Assembly: GCA_023412845.1 (NCBI GenBank)
Contig: JAEZRH010000172.1
Span: 7,072-71,071, forward strand
Direction of reading: 5' to 3'
Length of the DNA stretch: 64,000 bases
From: Bacillota bacterium
GTDB lineage: Bacteria > Bacillota > Clostridia > Oscillospirales > Acutalibacteraceae
Below the pieces are notes generated by a model. The model saw only the letters and a list, made by a program, of their open reading frames with translations, did no database searches and had not been told where the DNA came from. Shown piece by piece: positions 25,399 through 33,075 of this stretch (position 1 is the stretch's first letter; each line of letters starts with the position of its first letter). A program made the position numbers and the translations under genes.

Positions 25399-26211
25399 CT
25401 ACGTGAGCTGATCGAATTCTTCCACGCTGAGCGACGGGTTCAGCGCGCAGTTGATGCCCATGCCGAGCAGCCGGGAGCCGCGGCTGATAATCAGGTCGAT
25501 CTCGCGCGGGGTCACCATCATGGGTTCGCCGCGGGGGGCGACCTTCTCCTCCGGGCAGTCGCCGCCGGTCAGGTCGCCCGCGAGCGTCACCGCGTCCACC
25601 ACGGTCGGGATGCCCATGCTCACGACGGGCACGCCGAGCGTGCTTTCGTCGATGCGCGGACGGTTGTTGCCCACGCCGGCCCCCGGAGAAATCCCCCCGG
25701 AGCCGATCTGCACCGTGCAGCCGAGGCGGGAAGGGCTGCGCGCGGCCAGTGCGTCCACCGCGATGACGGCGGCGGGCTTGATCTCCGCCACAATGGCCTT
25801 CAGCACCTCGAACGCCTCCATCCCCGTGCATCCCAGCACGCCGGGGCTGACGACGGCGACCGGCCGCAGGCCCTCGAGGCCCGTCACGCGCGCCAGCTCC
25901 CCCTTGATGTACCGCGTCGCCAGCACTTTTTCGGAGGTCAGCGGGCCGAGGGCGTCCGGCGTAACGGCCCGGTTTCCCAGGCCCGCCGCGAGCACCGGGC
26001 CCTCCTTCGGCAGAAGCTCCTGCAGTTCCTGCGCGATCAGGTCGAGAAGCGAACGGTTCGCGTCGATATTGTCCGAAATGGCCCGCACCTCCATGGTGAC
26101 GTACGTTTTGCCGCCGTCACGGATGCGGGTCACCGTGCAGCCGTCTTTTTCGATGCGCTGCTGCTGCGCCGGTTTCGTGTTTTCCAGTGCGAGGTCCGTG
26201 CGGAAAGTCAT
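25399..26211 (-). CDS. gpr: Germination protease (GPR)
   Basis: A 270-residue spore protease that degrades small acid-soluble proteins at germination. The N-terminal MTFRTDLALE resembles the propeptide cleavage region of GPR. The catalytic-core pattern GVGNNRPRIDESTLGVPVVSMGIPTVVDAVT lies at about residues 178-208, and GLGNRAVTPDALGP at about 75-88. The frame is open further upstream, antisense to rpsT, but the ATG at 26211 has AGGGTGA upstream and begins the family homology. At 270 residues it is shorter than the Bacillus enzyme of about 370, as in other Clostridia. It precedes spoIIP, the normal order. Confidence 0.92.
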   Translation of the reverse strand: MTFRTDLALENTKPAQQQRIEKDGCTVTRIRDGGKTYVTMEVRAISDNIDANRSLLDLIAQELQELLPKEGPVLAAGLGNRAVTPDALGPLTSEKVLATRYIKGELARVTGLEGLRPVAVVSPGVLGCTGMEAFEVLKAIVAEIKPAAVIAVDALAARSPSRLGCTVQIGSGGISPGAGVGNNRPRIDESTLGVPVVSMGIPTVVDAVTLAGDLTGGDCPEEKVAPRGEPMMVTPREIDLIISRGSRLLGMGINCALNPSLSVEEFDQLT

Positions 26212-26256
26212 GGGGATCACCCTTTCTCGCCGCTGCCGCGGCTTCCAAGATTTTTC

Positions 26257-26285
26257 TTGCATTTTTTCGGGCATAATGGTATTAT
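26257..26285 (+). promoter_or_regulatory. promoter for rpsT
   Basis: TTGCAT (26257-26262), a 17-nt spacer and TATTAT (26280-26285), about 30 nt before the ribosomal protein start. Confidence 0.7.
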
Positions 26286-26316
26286 AAACTATAAGACTGC
26301 CGAAGGAGGTGGAACC

Positions 26317-26580
26317 ATGCCAAACATCAAATCGGCGAAAAAGCGCGTGAGGATCATCGCCGTCAAAAGCGGAATCAACAAGAATGCATCGACGGAGCTG
26401 AAAACGGAGATCAAGAAGGCGAACGCCGCGATCGAATCCAACGACGCAAACAAGGCCGAAGCCGTAAAGAGCGCCGTGAAACGGATCGACCAGGCCGCCG
26501 CGAGCGGGCTGATCCACAAGAACAACGCGGCACACAAGAAGTCGTCCCTCGTCCGCAAGCTCAATTCCGCAAATGCCTGA
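26317..26580 (+). CDS. rpsT: 30S ribosomal protein S20
   Basis: An 87-residue, Lys- and Ala-rich helical ribosomal protein of normal S20 length. It begins MPNIKSAKKRVRI and ends with the conserved GLIHKNNAAHKKSSLVRKLN. S20 binds 16S rRNA helices early in 30S assembly. The ATG at 26317 follows AAGGAGG at a good distance; the frame is open a little upstream but without homology. It is divergent from gpr, with its own promoter, and is followed by a terminator, so it is monocistronic. Confidence 0.97.
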   Translation: MPNIKSAKKRVRIIAVKSGINKNASTELKTEIKKANAAIESNDANKAEAVKSAVKRIDQAAASGLIHKNNAAHKKSSLVRKLNSANA

Positions 26581-26608
26581 CAACAGCAAGCAGGTAAATC
26601 AAAAGCAG

Positions 26609-26629
26609 AGCAGCCGCCCTGCTTTTTTT
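26609..26629 (+). terminator. terminator after rpsT
   Basis: AGCAG-CCGCC-CTGCT hairpin followed by a run of T, 28 nt after the rpsT stop. Confidence 0.8.
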
Positions 26630-26655
26630 GCTATACGGTAAATTCGGGGCGGTGA

Positions 26656-26684
26656 TTGACTTTTGCCGCGGAATTGGTTATCAT
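26656..26684 (+). promoter_or_regulatory. promoter for the 50-residue membrane peptide
   Basis: TTGACT (26656-26661), a 17-nt spacer and TATCAT (26679-26684), placed correctly for the small gene starting at 26735. Confidence 0.65.
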
Positions 26685-26734
26685 TAAAGTCACGATAGCA
26701 GGATACGGATCAGTAGAAAACGGGGGTGTCCGAA

Positions 26735-26887
26735 TTGAAAAGTTCCGGAAAACTGTCTGTATGGGTCGCCGTTCTTTCCACCGTTGCCGCGGTCATTTCC
26801 GTTGCCGTGGCGGTGACGCTGTTCTTTGAGAAGAAAAGAAAAGACGAAGAGGACCTGGAGCATTACCTCGACTGTTCCATCCAGTAA
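26735..26887 (+). CDS. Small single-pass membrane peptide, unknown function
   Basis: A 50-residue gene. MKSSGKLSVWVAVLSTVAA starts a single membrane segment (residues about 7-32), followed by a charged tail KKRKDEEDLEHYLDCSIQ. The start is TTG at 26735 with GGGGGTG 6 nt upstream; an in-frame GTG at 26726 overlaps that site. It has its own sigma-A-like promoter and a strong terminator, which together make a real monocistronic gene likely despite its size. The tail resembles small clostridial membrane peptides I have seen annotated as hypothetical. No function can be given. Confidence 0.65.
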   Translation: MKSSGKLSVWVAVLSTVAAVISVAVAVTLFFEKKRKDEEDLEHYLDCSIQ

Positions 26888-26956
26888 CCGGCAAAACGGT
26901 GCAGAGGCATCTGTTTCCCGGGCCGGATCTCGCGGCGGCAATGCGCAGAAGATGAC

Positions 26957-26996
26957 ACGGGCAGGCGCCTTTCAGCCTGCCCGTTTTGTTTTTTTC
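26957..26996. terminator. terminator, probably bidirectional
   Basis: ACGGGCAGGC (26957-26966) pairs perfectly with GCCTGCCCGT (26975-26984), followed by TTTTGTTTTTTT. It ends the small-peptide transcript and may also stop read-through from spoVAE. Confidence 0.85.
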
Positions 26997-27143
26997 CTGC
27001 GCCGGTTCGCAAAGCCGTGCCGCCAGCTGTATTTTACCCCCTGCCAGAAAAGCGTGAGCAGGTAGCTGCCGCTCAGGATGCGGAAAATCTTCCACGCAAT
27101 GCCGGCGTAGCGGTACCCGGCGCGCGCATAGCGGTAAACGGGG

Positions 27144-27503
27144 CTAACTCTTATCGCCCGGTTTTGAAAACAAAGCGGCCAGGTAGCCGAAAAACACCGC
27201 CGCCGCGATTCCGGCGGCCCCCGCCGTCACCCCGCCGGAAAAGGCGCCCAGCAGCCCTTTTTCCCGCACGGCTTCCAGCGTGCCTTTCGCCATAAGATAC
27301 CCGAAGCCCGTCAGCGGCACGGTGGCGCCGCACCCCGCAAAATCCACCAGGGGCTGGTATACTCCGACCGCCCCGAGCAGGACGCCCAGCGTGACGAATG
27401 TAACGAGGATTCTCGCGGGCGTCATTTTCGTAAAGTCTATCAGCAACTGGCCCACCACGCAGATGGCCCCGCCGACAAGAAATGACCAGAGGTATTGCAC
27501 CAT
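27144..27503 (-). CDS. spoVAE: Stage V sporulation protein AE
   Basis: A 119-residue integral membrane protein with about four hydrophobic segments, matching SpoVAE (SpoVAEb). Family sequence is seen in GGAICVVGQLLIDFTKMTPARILVTFV (about residues 11-37) and GFGYLMAKGTLEAV. SpoVA proteins form the inner-membrane channel that moves calcium dipicolinate into the forespore and releases it at germination. The ATG at 27503 follows GAGGTGG. Unusually, spoVAC and spoVAD are not beside it: a divergent Cof-type phosphatase gene lies upstream. A sigma-G-like promoter precedes it. Confidence 0.88.
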   Translation of the reverse strand: MVQYLWSFLVGGAICVVGQLLIDFTKMTPARILVTFVTLGVLLGAVGVYQPLVDFAGCGATVPLTGFGYLMAKGTLEAVREKGLLGAFSGGVTAGAAGIAAAVFFGYLAALFSKPGDKS

Positions 27504-27518
27504 TTACCACCTCGGGCT

Positions 27519-27547
27519 TAGTTTCGCCCCCCGCCGCATTTCTATAC
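27519..27547 (-). promoter_or_regulatory. sigma-G-like promoter for spoVAE
   Basis: On the minus strand GTATA (27543-27547), a 17-nt spacer and GAAACTA (27519-27525). The first matches the GHATR -35 and the second agrees at five of seven positions with the CATNHTA -10 of forespore promoters. The leader would be only about 10 nt. Confidence 0.5.
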
Positions 27548-27564
27548 CTCTAAAAGGAGAAAAA

Positions 27565-28356
27565 ATGAACCCGAAAACCATCTTTTTCGATATTGACGGA
27601 ACGCTGCTCGGCACAAGGGACGGGCGTAAATTTCAGATCCCCGAAAGCACGATGACCGCCCTGCGCCTGCTGAAACAGAACGGCCACCGCATCGCGGTCT
27701 GTTCGGGCCGTCAGCAGATCTTCATCGAGCGGTATTTCCCCGGCCTGTTCCAAAGCTTCATCGCCATGAACGGCACGCATATCGTCTTCGAGGGGAAAAC
27801 TGTGTTCGACCGCCCCTTTACGCTGGAGGAAGTGTACCGTTATTTCCACCGGTTCAATTTTTTCGGGTGCCGCTACGTTTTCGTCGGCAAGCAAAAGGGT
27901 TGGGCGCACAACATTCGCGAATGGGGTCAGGAGGGCATCGAGCGCATGTACGGCCTTTCGGACTTCGTCGTCACCGAATGGAAGCCGGAGGACGTGCACG
28001 CGAACGTGATGGATTTCATTTTCCCCACGCCGGAGGAATTTAAGCGCTGCTCCCAGGCCTTCAGCGGCGGGATGCGGCTCAATTTCCACCCGGGCGGGCA
28101 GACCGCGGACCTTTCCCTCGAGGACTCGGACAAGGCGAAAGGCATCGCGCGGTTCCTGCAATACTCCGGCATCAGAAAAGAAGACACCGTCGCGTTCGGC
28201 GACGGCGGCAACGACGTGACGATGATGGGAGCGGTCGGCGTAGGCGTGGCCATGGGCAATGCCGTGGACGAGGTCAAGCGGGCGGCCGGCTACGTGACCG
28301 CCGACATTTTCGACGACGGTATTTACAAAGGCCTGAAACATCTTGGGCTGATCTAG
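27565..28356 (+). CDS. Cof-type HAD-IIB family hydrolase (sugar phosphatase-like)
   Basis: A 263-residue HAD phosphatase with a type IIB cap. Motif I with the nucleophile is FFDIDGTLLG (Asp9 and Asp11), motif II is the Ser in AVCSGR, motif III is the Lys in DSDKAKGIARF (about residue 192), and motif IV is FGDGGNDVTMM (about 211-221). The family hydrolyses sugar phosphates, flavin or other small phosphates; the substrate is not predictable. The ATG at 27565 has AAAAGGAGA upstream. The stop is followed at once by a GCGGC palindrome and a composite repeat. Confidence 0.9.
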   Translation: MNPKTIFFDIDGTLLGTRDGRKFQIPESTMTALRLLKQNGHRIAVCSGRQQIFIERYFPGLFQSFIAMNGTHIVFEGKTVFDRPFTLEEVYRYFHRFNFFGCRYVFVGKQKGWAHNIREWGQEGIERMYGLSDFVVTEWKPEDVHANVMDFIFPTPEEFKRCSQAFSGGMRLNFHPGGQTADLSLEDSDKAKGIARFLQYSGIRKEDTVAFGDGGNDVTMMGAVGVGVAMGNAVDEVKRAAGYVTADIFDDGIYKGLKHLGLI

Positions 28357-28444
28357 GCGGCGTGCTGCCGCGCGCAAACCTCGCCGCTGGACGCGGCGGA
28401 ATGCGGGGGCTTATCTGGCCGGGAGTTTCTATGGACAGCTCCCG
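28357..28444 (+). repeat. composite post-stop repeat element (HAD gene)
   Basis: Begins directly at the stop codon with GCGGC-GTGCT-GCCGC. CTCGCCGCTGGACGCGGCGG follows, then GGGGCTTATCTGGCCGGGAG and a CTCCCG partner arm. It is one of the clearest full-length copies. Confidence 0.65.
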
Positions 28445-28508
28445 ACAGGTCGGAAGGGCGCTCCGCGTCGGCGGTTTTTAGACTCCCGGATAGTTTTTTC
28501 GACACTTT

Positions 28509-28551
28509 ATGACTGATTGAACAGTCTTCGATTTCCAATACTATCAGTCAT
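28509..28551. promoter_or_regulatory. promoter and operator-like inverted repeat upstream of flavodoxin
   Basis: TTGAAC (28517-28522), a 16-nt spacer and TACTAT (28539-28544) form a promoter. Perfect 9-bp arms ATGACTGAT (28509-28517) and ATCAGTCAT (28543-28551) flank it, and an extra half-site CAGTC lies at 28522-28526. A repressor bound across both arms would block the promoter. Confidence 0.55.
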
Positions 28552-28571
28552 CAATAACAGGAGGCATTTTT

Positions 28572-29024
28572 ATGAAGCGGTGTCTGATCGTCTACGATTC
28601 CTATCATCACGGAAACACAAAAAAGGTCGCGGAGGCAATGGCCGTGGCCTCCGGTGCGGAGCTCTGCCCTGCCGCGGACGCCGCGGACAGGGACCTTTCC
28701 GCCTACGACGTGGTCGGCTTCGGTTCCGGCATCGCCTACGGCAAGCCGTACGAAGCGCTGCAAAAGGCCGCCGCAAGGCTCGATCTTGCCGGAAAGACCG
28801 TCTTCGTTTTTTCCACGTGCGGCAGCGGCAACACGCACTATAACGATTTCTTTGAAAAAAGGCTGAAAGAAGCGGGAGCCAGCGTCGCCGGAGGCTTTTC
28901 CTGCAGGGGGTTCGATACGGTGGGTCCGTTCAGGCTTGTCGGCGGCATCGCGAAAGGCCATCCGGATGACGCGGATCTCGCCGCCGCGAAAAAATTCGCC
29001 GCGGATATGGTCAGGGAAGGCTGA
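28572..29024 (+). CDS. Flavodoxin family protein
   Basis: A 150-residue flavodoxin-like protein. The FMN phosphate loop is YDSYHHGNTKKVAEA (residues about 8-22), variant at the usual S/T-x-T-G-N-T, and the FMN isoalloxazine region is represented by FSTCGSGNTHYNDFF (about 81-95). It may act as a low-potential electron carrier or an FMN-dependent reductase; more cannot be said. The ATG at 28572 has AGGAGG 7 nt upstream. It is monocistronic, with a regulated-looking promoter and a strong terminator. Confidence 0.87.
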   Translation: MKRCLIVYDSYHHGNTKKVAEAMAVASGAELCPAADAADRDLSAYDVVGFGSGIAYGKPYEALQKAAARLDLAGKTVFVFSTCGSGNTHYNDFFEKRLKEAGASVAGGFSCRGFDTVGPFRLVGGIAKGHPDDADLAAAKKFAADMVREG

Positions 29025-29056
29025 TGCCGAACAGATTCAGCGGGCCGAAAACAATG

Positions 29057-29096
29057 AGATAGGGAGCAGACACGCTGTCTGCTCCCTATCTTTTTT
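29057..29096. terminator. strong terminator after flavodoxin
   Basis: A 16-bp perfect stem (29057-29072 with 29076-29091) with a 3-nt loop and a T-run. It separates the gene from the convergent asnB. Confidence 0.93.
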
Positions 29097-29141
29097 AACC
29101 GGGGGTTCCAAAAACTCTCCGGGCCGGAAAAAGCCGGAACT

Positions 29142-31046
29142 TCATACGGCTTCACGCCCGGCCGCGGCTGCGGGAACATCCCGCACCACGGGCATTTCGC
29201 CGGGCGCCCAGGAAACGCCGTTGAAATATACGTCGTACCAGACGAGGAACGCAAAAACGGTCCAGATTTTGCGGCTGTTGTCGCACCGGCCGCTGTAGTG
29301 GTCTTCAAGGATCTGCATCAGGACGTCGGTGTCGAAGAACTGCCGCGCGGTTTTGGACTGGAACGACTCCTTGACGAGATTGTAGTATTTTTCTTCGCGC
29401 AGCCAGACGCGGATGGGCACCGGGAAGCCCAGCTTCTTTTTCTTCGCCGTGTTTTCGGGCAGGTGGCGCATGGCCGCCTTGCGCATGGCGAACTTGGTGT
29501 TCTCGCTGTTGACCTTCAGCCTGCGCGGGATGCGCGAGGCGACGTCGAACACGCGGCGGTCGAGGAACGGCACGCGCAGTTCCAGCGAGTTGGCCATGCT
29601 CATGCGGTCGGCCTTGAGCAGGATGTCCCCGGCCAGCCACACGTTGATGTCGAGGAACTGCATCTTCGTCACGTCGTCCAGACCCTGCGCGCGCTCGTAG
29701 ACCGGCGCGGTCACGAGCTGCGGCGCGGTGCAGGGGATGTCCTGTTTCAGCAGGCGGTGTTTTTCCTCCAGGGTGAACATCGAGCAGTTGCCGATGAAGC
29801 GTTCCTCCACGGTCTTCGACCCGCGGATCAGGAAGCTCTTGCCACGGAACCGGAACGGCAGCTTCTGCACGATGGCGGCGACGGCGCGGCGCAGTCCGCG
29901 CGGCAGCCTCTGGTAAGCGGCGAGGTCGTCCGGCTCGTGGTAGATATTATACCCGCCGAACAGCTCGTCCGCCCCTTCGCCGGAAAGCACGACCTTGACG
30001 TATTCGCTCGCCATTTTGGAGACAAAATACAGGGCGATGCACGAGGCGTCGGCAAGCGGCTGGTCCAAGTGGTACTGCACCTTGCGGATATTCCCCCAGT
30101 ATTCTTCCGGGGTGATGACGTGGCAATGATGCTCCACGCCCACTTTTTCGGAAAGATCCTTGGCGTAGCCGATCTCGTTGTATTTCTCGTCGGTACCGAA
30201 GCCCACGGTAAAGGTCTTCTGGCCCGCGAAATAGCTTGCCACATAGCTGGAATCCACGCCGCTCGAAAGGAAGCAGCCGACCTCCACGTCGCTGATGCGG
30301 TGCGCCGCGACGGAATCGTCGAACACGTCCTCGATCTTCTGGACCGCTTCTTCCTCCGTCATGGACTCGTCGGGGTCGAACTTCGGCTCCCAGTAGCGGC
30401 GCGTCTCGATGCGGCCGTCCCGGTACCACATGCAGTGCGCGGGCGGCAGGCAGTACACGCCCTCGAAGAACGTCTCCGGCGGGGCGGGATATTCGAACGA
30501 AATATAGTTGTTCAGCGCGTTCTTGTTCAGCTTCTTTTCAAAGCCCGGGAAGTCGAGGATGCTCTTGATCTCCGACGCGTAGACGAAATGGTCTTTCACC
30601 ATGGTGTAGTGCATCGGTTTGATGCCGAAGAAGTCGCGGGCAAGAAACAGACTTTTTTCCCGCGTGTTCCAGATGGCGAAAGCGAACATGCCGCGCAGCT
30701 TGCCCAGCAGTTCCTCGCCCCATTCCTCGAAGCCGTGGACCAAGACCTCGCTGTCCGTTTTGGTATAAAAATTATGCCCCTTGGCAAGCAGGATCTCGCG
30801 CAGCTGCTGGTAGTTGTAGATTTCCCCGTTGAACATCAGCACCAGGGTTTTGTCTTCGTTGTAGATCGGCTGGTCACCGGTCTCGGAGAGGTCGATGATG
30901 CTGAGGCGCCGGAAACCCATGGCGATGTCGCCGTCGGTATAAACGCCGCAGGAATCCGGCCCGCGGTGAGTGATTTTATCCGTCATGGCTTTGATGACCG
31001 CGTCACGGTCGATCACTTCGCCTGTAAACCCGCAAAGTCCGCACAT
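29142..31046 (-). CDS. asnB: Asparagine synthase (glutamine-hydrolysing)
   Basis: A 634-residue two-domain enzyme making asparagine from aspartate, glutamine and ATP. Cys2 of MCGLCGFTG is the class II amidotransferase nucleophile, supported by HRGPDSCG and FNGEIYNYQQLRE. The synthetase domain has the PP-loop LSSGVDSSYVA (about residue 255), and GEGADELFGGY near residue 360. AsnB-like enzymes in Gram-positives can also amidate cell-wall precursors or other acids, so the true acceptor is not certain. The last residues (VPAAAAGREAV) are encoded by an ACGCCCGGCCG repeat motif, suggesting a repeat-altered C-terminus. The CpXC protein gene lies 48 bp upstream in the same direction. Confidence 0.92.
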   Translation of the reverse strand: MCGLCGFTGEVIDRDAVIKAMTDKITHRGPDSCGVYTDGDIAMGFRRLSIIDLSETGDQPIYNEDKTLVLMFNGEIYNYQQLREILLAKGHNFYTKTDSEVLVHGFEEWGEELLGKLRGMFAFAIWNTREKSLFLARDFFGIKPMHYTMVKDHFVYASEIKSILDFPGFEKKLNKNALNNYISFEYPAPPETFFEGVYCLPPAHCMWYRDGRIETRRYWEPKFDPDESMTEEEAVQKIEDVFDDSVAAHRISDVEVGCFLSSGVDSSYVASYFAGQKTFTVGFGTDEKYNEIGYAKDLSEKVGVEHHCHVITPEEYWGNIRKVQYHLDQPLADASCIALYFVSKMASEYVKVVLSGEGADELFGGYNIYHEPDDLAAYQRLPRGLRRAVAAIVQKLPFRFRGKSFLIRGSKTVEERFIGNCSMFTLEEKHRLLKQDIPCTAPQLVTAPVYERAQGLDDVTKMQFLDINVWLAGDILLKADRMSMANSLELRVPFLDRRVFDVASRIPRRLKVNSENTKFAMRKAAMRHLPENTAKKKKLGFPVPIRVWLREEKYYNLVKESFQSKTARQFFDTDVLMQILEDHYSGRCDNSRKIWTVFAFLVWYDVYFNGVSWAPGEMPVVRDVPAAAAGREAV

Positions 31047-31094
31047 ACTGCAATTCCTCTTTCCTCATTTATGCCGTTGTTCTAAGGCCCGTTC

Positions 31095-31754
31095 CTATTC
31101 CGTTTCGCCCTCGCCCCGGTATTCTTCCAGAAGGCTCCGGGCGGTCAGGGAGTCCACCGGCAGAAAACTGTTTTCATCCGGCGCAGGGGCGCTGCGCACG
31201 ATCTCAAGCGATTTGCGGTAGGCTTCCATGCGCGTAGAGCGCACGACCGGTTCTTTTTCACCCTCCGGAAAAAAGGTGAACCGGATCTCTTCTTCGTCGG
31301 TGGAGTAAAAATACCCGCGCACGGCTTTTTTCCCGTATTTTTTCTCAAGCACTCCGGCAAGGGCGTACTTGACCAGCTCCACCGCAAAATCGTCGAGGCC
31401 GGCTTCGAAAATCAGGATTTTTTCCTTCATTTCCGCGGGCGTCGACACCACGCGTTTTTTTACCCCCGCCAGCTGCGGGAACTTTTCGCCCACGTCCACG
31501 GGCCGGAATTCCCCGCTGCTCCCGTTCGGGACAAGATAGACCATGAACTTTTTTTCTCTGTCGTGGTACAGGCAGGGGTAGACGAACTGCGCGCGGTACC
31601 CGCACTCCGGGCACTGCCAGTCGAACATGCTCTCTTCCAGCAGGCTTTCGCGCAGGCCGGGGTTGCCCTGGGCGCAGACGCCTGGCCACATCTGCGTGTG
31701 CACGGCGGCTCCGCAGCCCGGGCAGCCGACGTCCCTGTTGATTTGCGTTGGCAT
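31095..31754 (-). CDS. CpXC domain-containing protein
   Basis: A 219-residue protein whose N-terminal half matches the CpXC domain. Two zinc-ribbon-like pairs, VGCPGCGAAV (residues about 9-18) and DWQCPECGYRAQFVYPCLYHD, frame it, and CpXC names the conserved Cys-Pro-x-Cys. Function is unknown; the domain is common in Clostridia. The C-terminal half is charged and predicted soluble, with VRGYFYSTDEEEIRFTFFPEGEKEP. The frame is open upstream, but the ATG at 31754 has AAGGAGA 10 nt before it. It is probably co-transcribed with asnB. Confidence 0.8.
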   Translation of the reverse strand: MPTQINRDVGCPGCGAAVHTQMWPGVCAQGNPGLRESLLEESMFDWQCPECGYRAQFVYPCLYHDREKKFMVYLVPNGSSGEFRPVDVGEKFPQLAGVKKRVVSTPAEMKEKILIFEAGLDDFAVELVKYALAGVLEKKYGKKAVRGYFYSTDEEEIRFTFFPEGEKEPVVRSTRMEAYRKSLEIVRSAPAPDENSFLPVDSLTARSLLEEYRGEGETE

Positions 31755-31854
31755 ATTGAAAGTCTTCTCCTTAAAAAGCCTCCGCCTGGCGGTCGGTAAA
31801 TCCACCCGCCCGAAACGGCCGCTTCTCGGTCTTTTTATTGTCTGCGTATTTGTC

Positions 31855-31979
31855 AGAGCCTATCCATAAAAAGGGGATGCAAAGCGCGGGGATCCCCGTC
31901 GTGCTCCGGCCGGCGGCAACGCGGGATTCCAATAAAACCGGCCGGCGGATTTGCGGTTCTCACTTTATGGATAGGCTCT
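31855..31979. mobile_element. MITE-like element with 16-bp terminal inverted repeats
   Basis: AGAGCCTATCCATAAA (31855-31870) and its exact reverse complement (31964-31979) bound a 125-bp segment with no coding potential. The perfect terminal repeats and size suggest a non-autonomous insertion element. No clear target-site duplication flanks it, and no second copy was found in the window, so a plain stem structure cannot be excluded. Confidence 0.5.
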
Positions 31980-32048
31980 AATTATATCACGGCAACATAA
32001 AAAATGGAATAGCATGAAATACTACTGTTAATTTGAGGCAAACTGCGA

Positions 32049-32054
32049 TATAAT
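32049..32054 (+). promoter_or_regulatory. possible -10 element for the 162-residue gene
   Basis: A perfect TATAAT 54 nt before the ATG at 32108. No convincing -35 was found at 16-18 nt. Confidence 0.4.
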
Positions 32055-32107
32055 ATTGCAGTAACATTGGAAACAACGACCGCGTCCGCGGCAGGAGGCA
32101 TCTGAAT

Positions 32108-32596
32108 ATGGACTTTTTTAGAAGCGCAGCCGGCACCGTATCCAAGGCAGTCAATTACATGATGGACAAAAACCGCAAGACCGCCATCATCAACCGGCTC
32201 AATATCGTTATCCGCAACGAGAGGGATAACCAGACCCGTGCGTACATTGCCCTGGGCAAATATTACTACACGCGCCTGCGCGACCCGGAGAACGAGGTCA
32301 CCGAACCGCTCTGCGAAGAAGCGGAGACCGCCGGCCGCCGCCTGCAGCGCGCCTACGCTAAACTGGACGATCTGACCGTTCCGCAGGTAAAGAACAGCGT
32401 CGCCCCGCGGGAGGACGACGATTACGAAGATTTCTCCGACGACGGCCCCGCCTGCGAGGAAGCGGCGGAAGACGAGGCGGAGGGTCCTTCCGGCGGCCGC
32501 GAGGAGGACGAGGAATTTCTCCGCCCTTTTACCGTGGTGCCGAACGACGCGCCGCCCGCCGACGGTACCGGAGACGACGGGGAAGACGAAACCTGA
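32108..32596 (+). CDS. Unknown protein with acidic tail
   Basis: A 162-residue soluble protein with no recognised family. The first about 95 residues are basic to neutral and predicted helical, with AINYMMDKN-like and IVIRNERDNQTRAYIALGKYYYTRLRDPENE stretches reminiscent of a short helical bundle. The remainder is highly acidic, rich in Asp, Glu and Gly, and probably disordered. GCAGGAGG precedes the ATG at 32108. It stands alone, between a MITE-like element and an array of repeats, with a terminator 170 bp downstream. The stop codon is followed by a GCGGC palindrome. Confidence 0.72.
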   Translation: MDFFRSAAGTVSKAVNYMMDKNRKTAIINRLNIVIRNERDNQTRAYIALGKYYYTRLRDPENEVTEPLCEEAETAGRRLQRAYAKLDDLTVPQVKNSVAPREDDDYEDFSDDGPACEEAAEDEAEGPSGGREEDEEFLRPFTVVPNDAPPADGTGDDGEDET

Positions 32597-32599
32597 CGA

Positions 32600-32690
32600 A
32601 GCGGCGTGCCGCCGCCGTCAAGCCGCGCCGCAGGGCACGGCCAAGGAATGAAGCCCGGTTGGGCGGGAGAGCCTAAGGAACCGCTCCCGC
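32600..32690 (+). repeat. composite post-stop repeat element
   Basis: GCGGC-GT-GCCGC 4 nt after the stop, then CCGCGCCGCAGGGCACGGCC, a GGAATGAAGC spacer, and GGCGGGAGAGCC...CCGCTCCCGC. All modules are in order. Confidence 0.65.
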
Positions 32691-32702
32691 AGATAAAAAT
32701 GG

Positions 32703-32739
32703 TTCAGCCCGGCGGGGGAGCGATAGAAAACTCCCGCCG
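32703..32739 (+). repeat. partial repeat element (terminal hairpin only)
   Basis: CAGCCCGGCGGGGGAGCG...CTCCCGCC, the last module of the repeat family without the first palindrome. Confidence 0.45.
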
Positions 32740-32763
32740 TAAAAGTTCCATAAAAAAGCGATG

Positions 32764-32802
32764 AAATAAGCGTGCCCGTTTCGAAGGGTGTGCTTATTTT
32801 TC
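32764..32802 (+). terminator. terminator downstream of the 162-residue gene
   Basis: AAATAAGC...GCTTATTT with an internal CCC/GGG stem, followed by T residues. Confidence 0.65.
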
Positions 32803-32832
32803 GGTTTATACCGGCACAACCGGCCTCGGCCG

Positions 32833-32926
32833 GGCAGCGTAAACGCTGCCTCAGCGGCCTGCCGTTCAGCTCGGAGGAACTAAACAGCTTGATTCTTGGC
32901 GGGACGGTCCCAAATCTGCTCCCGCA
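32833..32926 (+). repeat. composite repeat element upstream of the sugar transferase gene
   Basis: GGCAGCG-TAAA-CGCTGCC, then GGCCTGCCGTTCAGC, a spacer AACTAAACAGCTTGATT and GGCGGGACGGTCC...CTCCCGC. It fills part of the gene-free 32597-33075 region; only repeats and one terminator were seen there. Confidence 0.65.
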
Positions 32927-33075
32927 GGATCAAAGATAATTCCAATCGAGAGCGTGCCCGGGGTGAGAAATGAAGCCGTAGGCGCGAACGATGCTTTGCA
33001 TCCGAAAAAGGCACTTTGTGCCTGCGAGCGGCGCCGGGTGCCCGACAAAAATCTGGATGCGGGGACGTCTGCGTT

